Shown here piece by piece: positions 61,014 through 64,000 of a stretch of DNA of 64,000 nt; position 1 is the first letter of the stretch, and each line of letters opens with the position of its first letter. The position numbers and the translations under genes were made by a program. Source of the stretch: Flavobacterium sp. PMTSA4 (GTDB lineage: Bacteria; Bacteroidota; Bacteroidia; Flavobacteriales; Flavobacteriaceae); the NCBI RefSeq assembly GCF_032098525.1, contig NZ_CP134890.1, forward strand, positions 1,860,001 to 1,924,000, given 5' to 3'. The notes beneath the pieces were generated by a model. It was not told where the DNA came from. It saw only the letters and a program-made list of their open reading frames with translations, and did not search any database.

Positions 61014-61457
61014 TTATTTCCTTCTTGACGCAAAAAATTTTATCATTAATTCAGAAGCTTGTTCTGCCAAAACACCTTGTTTTACTTCTGTTTTTGGATG
61101 TAATTGCGTTCCTAAACTCATGAATCCGCGTTGTTCATCTCGAGCGCCAAAAACAATTTTAGAAATTTGACTCCAATACAAAGCACCAGCACACATTTGG
61201 CAAGGTTCAAGAGTCACAAAAAGTGTACAACCTTTTAAATACTTTCCGCCAATAAAATTTGCCGCTGAAGTTATGGCTTGCATTTCAGCATGTGCCGTAA
61301 CGTCATTCAATAATTCGGTTAAATTATGAGTTCTTGCTATGATTTTATTATCAATTACAATTACAGCACCAACAGGAATTTCTCCTTTTTCAAAAGCGAT
61401 TTCGGCTTCTTGCAACGCTTTTTTCATAAAATATTCGTCTGTAAAAGGATTTTCCAT
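61014..61457 (-). CDS. tadA: tRNA-specific adenosine deaminase (nucleoside deaminase family)
   Basis: This 147-residue zinc enzyme makes inosine at the wobble position of tRNA-Arg. The zinc site is HAEMQAI (with catalytic Glu) and PCQMC (PCxxC). I chose the ATG at 61,457 (MENPFTDEYFMKKAL); the frame extends upstream to 61,523, but the extra residues run into the dxs gene. A TATTTTTG element lies four bases before the ATG on the minus strand. It is divergent from dxs, the start codons being 37 bases apart. Confidence 0.92.
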   Translation of the reverse strand: MENPFTDEYFMKKALQEAEIAFEKGEIPVGAVIVIDNKIIARTHNLTELLNDVTAHAEMQAITSAANFIGGKYLKGCTLFVTLEPCQMCAGALYWSQISKIVFGARDEQRGFMSLGTQLHPKTEVKQGVLAEQASELMIKFFASRRK

Positions 61458-61461
61458 AAAA

Positions 61462-61490
61462 CAAAAATACGATTTCAATTCGTACATTTG
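61462..61490. promoter_or_regulatory. Divergent -7 elements of tadA and dxs
   Basis: On the minus strand 61,469-61,462 reads TATTTTTG, four bases from the tadA ATG. On the plus strand 61,483-61,490 reads TACATTTG, four bases from the dxs ATG. Both fit TAnnTTTG. Neither has a clear TTTG at the -33 position. If they are real, both messages start almost at the ATG. Confidence 0.5.
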
Positions 61491-61494
61491 TCTC

Positions 61495-63270
61495 ATGTCA
61501 AAAAAATTACTTGAAAGCATCAATAATCCATCCGATTTACGAAAATTGGAAACTGTTCAATTGCCTGAATTAGCAAAGGAATTACGCGATTTTATTATTG
61601 ATGTTGTTTCGGTAAAAGAAGGTCATCTTGGTGCGAGTTTAGGAGTTGTTGAACTAACAATTGCTTTGCATTATGTTTTTAATACCCCAAATGATTTATT
61701 GGTTTGGGATGTTGGTCATCAAGCCTATGGACATAAAATTTTAACCAGACGAAAAGAACGATTTCATACTAACAGACAATTAGGCGGAATTTCAGGTTTT
61801 CCTAAACGTGGTGAAAGTATTTATGACACATTTGGCGTTGGTCATTCTTCTACTTCAATTTCTGCTGCTTTAGGAATGGCAATTGCTTCAAAATTGAAAG
61901 GTGAAAAAAGAAATCATATTGCGGTTATCGGTGATGCTTCCATTGCCAGCGGAATGGCTTTTGAAGGATTGAATCATGCTGGTGTTACTGATGCTAATTT
62001 GCTGGTAATTTTAAATGATAATGCCATTGGAATTGATCCAAGTGTTGGTGCTTTGAAAAACTATTTAACTTCAGTTAAAGAAGGTAAAAATCCGAAACAG
62101 AATAATATGATTAAATCTTTGAATTTTGATTATTCTGGTCCAATCGACGGTCATGATTTTGATGCTTTGATTTCTGAATTGGAACGATTGAAAAAAGTAA
62201 AAGGCCCAAAATTTTTGCACATTATTACTACCAAAGGGAAAGGTTTACAACAAGCCGAAAAAGATCAAGTAAAATACCATGCTCCAGGAAAATTTGATGC
62301 CATAACAGGTGAAATTATTCCAAAATCGGAAGAAAATCTACCAATGAAATTTCAAGATGTTTTTGGGTTAACCTTAGTTGAGTTAGCCAAAAAAAATAAA
62401 AACATCGTCGGAATTACACCCGCAATGCCAAGCGGAAGTTCGATGAAGTTTATGATGGATGCTTTTCCAGATAGAGCTTTTGATGTTGGCATTGCCGAAC
62501 AACATGCGGTAACATTAGCCGCAGGAATGGCAACTCAAGGTATGATTGTTTTTTGTAACATCTATTCCACTTTTTTACAACGTGCTTATGACCAAGTAAT
62601 TCATGATGTAGCATTACAAAATCTTCCTGTTATTTTCTGTTTAGACAGAGCTGGAATTGTTGGTGAAGATGGTGCAACTCATCATGGTGTTTTTGATTTG
62701 GCTTATTTGAGATGCATTCCTAACATGATTATTTATGCACCAAAAGACGAATTAGATTTACAAAATATACTTTACACAGCTTCATTAGGATTAAATCATC
62801 CAATAGCAATTCGTTATCCTCGTGGTAGAGGAAAAATTCCAAACTTTAAAATTTCAAAATCAAAATTTCAAAAAATAGAAATAGGTAAAGCACATTTATT
62901 GAAAAAAGGAACTAAAGTTGCTGTTTTGTCTAATGGTTTTATTGGAACTAATGCATCACAAGCTATTGAAAATCTTTCAAATAAAAATGATTTTGCCCAT
63001 TATGATTTTAGTTTTGTAAAACCATTGGACGAAATGCTTTTACATGAAATTTTTGGAAATTTCCATCATATTATTACAATAGAAGATGGTGTTGTAAAAG
63101 GCGGATTTGGTTCTGCCATTTGTGAGTTTGCAATAGCTAATAATTATACAAATTCTATCAAAAATCTGGGTATTTCCGATGCTTTTATTGAACACGGAAC
63201 TATAGAAGAATTGCAAAAAATATGTAAAATTGACGTTAAAAGTTTAGAATTACTTTTTTCTAAATATTGA
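61495..63270 (+). CDS. dxs: 1-deoxy-D-xylulose-5-phosphate synthase
   Basis: This 591-residue thiamine-diphosphate enzyme makes DXP from pyruvate and glyceraldehyde 3-phosphate, the first step of the MEP isoprenoid pathway. Motifs are GHLGASLGVVELTIALHYVF, DVGHQAYGHKILT, GVGHSSTSISAALG and, for ThDP and Mg, GDASIASGMAFEGLNHAG to LNDN (the usual GDG reads GDA). DVGIAEQHAV and the transketolase C-terminal domain follow. I chose the ATG at 61,495; the longer frame from 61,339 overlaps tadA. The need for ThDP links it loosely to the thiamine receptor. Confidence 0.95.
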   Translation: MSKKLLESINNPSDLRKLETVQLPELAKELRDFIIDVVSVKEGHLGASLGVVELTIALHYVFNTPNDLLVWDVGHQAYGHKILTRRKERFHTNRQLGGISGFPKRGESIYDTFGVGHSSTSISAALGMAIASKLKGEKRNHIAVIGDASIASGMAFEGLNHAGVTDANLLVILNDNAIGIDPSVGALKNYLTSVKEGKNPKQNNMIKSLNFDYSGPIDGHDFDALISELERLKKVKGPKFLHIITTKGKGLQQAEKDQVKYHAPGKFDAITGEIIPKSEENLPMKFQDVFGLTLVELAKKNKNIVGITPAMPSGSSMKFMMDAFPDRAFDVGIAEQHAVTLAAGMATQGMIVFCNIYSTFLQRAYDQVIHDVALQNLPVIFCLDRAGIVGEDGATHHGVFDLAYLRCIPNMIIYAPKDELDLQNILYTASLGLNHPIAIRYPRGRGKIPNFKISKSKFQKIEIGKAHLLKKGTKVAVLSNGFIGTNASQAIENLSNKNDFAHYDFSFVKPLDEMLLHEIFGNFHHIITIEDGVVKGGFGSAICEFAIANNYTNSIKNLGISDAFIEHGTIEELQKICKIDVKSLELLFSKY

Positions 63271-63307
63271 AAAACCGATTTTTGCCAAAAATTTAAGTAT
63301 TAGCGCA

Positions 63308-64000
63308 ATGAAATTTTTTAAGTCAAGTTTATTTCTCCTAATTTTAATCATTTCATCTACAACTTTTTCTCAAGAACAAACTATTCCAAAAAAAGATTCC
63401 ATCTCGTTTTGGAAACAAAAAAATACCGTTGGTTTAGACATTTCACAAATTGCTTTTGTAAATTGGAATGCTGGAGGTGTGAGTTCAATTTCGGGTTTAT
63501 TAAAAGGCGATTTTATTAGAAAATACAATAAGAATAATCTAAAATGGGTAAACGAATTAATCATTAGATACGGAGTTAATAAACAAGATGGAATTGAACT
63601 CAGAAAAACTGATGATGCTATAAAATTCAACTCAACTTTGGGATACAGAAAAGATACTTTGACTCATTGGTATACAACTGCTAAATTTAATTTTAGTACT
63701 CAATTTACAAATGGTTATGCATATCCAAACACTACAAATGCAATTTCAAAACCTTTTGCTCCGGCATATTTTTTCTTAGGTACTGGTTCTGAATACAACA
63801 ATAAAGCTGAAAAATTCTCTGTATATATTTCGCCTTTGACTATGAAAACCACTTTAGTTTTAGACCAAAAATTAGCCAATCAAGGAGCGTTTGGAGTTAA
63901 AAAAGCAACTTATGATGTTGACGGAAATTTGCTGACTGAAGGTGAATTATACCGAATGGAACTTGGTTTTTTGGTAACTAGTCAATACAAAAAAGAAGTT
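63308..64000 (+). CDS. DUF3078 family protein, 3' truncated
   Basis: The gene starts with ATG at 63,308, 37 bases after dxs, and is open to the end of the window (231 residues visible). A signal peptide (MKFFKSSLFLLILIISSTTFS) leads to a beta-strand-rich protein with SQIAFVNWNAGGVSSISGLLKG, GYRKDTLTHWYTTAKFNFSTQF (in parts) and SVYISPLTMKTTLVLDQKLA, the pattern of DUF3078. The family is taken to be an outer-membrane beta-barrel-like protein of unknown function. Confidence 0.85.
   Translation, partial: MKFFKSSLFLLILIISSTTFSQEQTIPKKDSISFWKQKNTVGLDISQIAFVNWNAGGVSSISGLLKGDFIRKYNKNNLKWVNELIIRYGVNKQDGIELRKTDDAIKFNSTLGYRKDTLTHWYTTAKFNFSTQFTNGYAYPNTTNAISKPFAPAYFFLGTGSEYNNKAEKFSVYISPLTMKTTLVLDQKLANQGAFGVKKATYDVDGNLLTEGELYRMELGFLVTSQYKKEV

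Noticed and set aside
1..64000. tRNA, rRNA, transposase or phage genes
   Set aside because: I looked in all intergenic stretches and found no cloverleaf, rRNA segment, transposase motif or integrase; a covariance-model scan would be needed to be sure about small RNAs.

Overview
The window looks like chromosome of a gliding member of the Flavobacteriaceae (Bacteroidota), most likely Flavobacterium or a close relative. The evidence is the low G+C, the gliding genes gldD and gldE next to mutY and ssb, promoters of the Bacteroidetes type (TTTG, about 20 bases, TAnnTTTG), a TonB-dependent receptor, FISUMP, DUF2723, DUF3078 and DUF4301 proteins, and the near absence of Shine-Dalgarno sequences. Both ends cut a gene. 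I found no rRNA, tRNA, CRISPR array, prophage or insertion sequence.

Layout. 1-7.6 kb: end of a DUF2723 membrane protein, a polysaccharide deacetylase, a thioredoxin-fold protein without cysteines in its active site, a membrane phosphoesterase and polA. 7.7-20.4 kb: eleven tightly overlapping genes on one strand. They encode a nucleotidyltransferase-fold protein, three B12-binding-type radical SAM proteins, two methyltransferases, a GT2 glycosyltransferase, two polytopic GT-C-like proteins, a flippase-like protein and a lipoprotein with a CXXCH motif. I read this as an uncharacterised envelope glycolipid or polymer pathway and the best candidate here for an undescribed system. 20.4-24.4 kb: a LacI regulator, then rplM-rpsI and rpsB-tsf.

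24.5-32.5 kb holds a FISUMP lipoprotein, a queuosine-precursor transporter, DNA repair and protein turnover genes (tag, aat), an OB-like DUF3127 protein ending like SSB, a flavin reductase, an orphan histidine kinase, a HIT protein and greA with a terminator-like hairpin in its leader. 32.5-39.4 kb holds a TonB receptor under a TPP riboswitch (so probably a thiamine receptor). Upstream of it lies a five-gene operon: PPTase, GGGP synthase, PnuC-type transporter, DUF4301 and arfB. 39.5-46.7 kb: ahcY, rplU-rpmA, an M16 peptidase pair, a DMT transporter and a metal-binding lipoprotein. 46.7-52.5 kb: mutY-ssb-gldE-gldD in one direction, and HU, a 30-residue basic protein and an RNase E/G gene in the other. 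52.8-60.9 kb: the pbpC and alpha-2-macroglobulin pair. 61-64 kb: divergent tadA and dxs with a very compact shared promoter region, then the start of a DUF3078 protein.

The most unusual non-coding signal is a set of three separate intergenic tandem-repeat arrays (29.5, 35.2 and 52.7 kb). Their consensus sequences differ, but the unit is 21, 42 and 21 bases, that is two or four helical turns.
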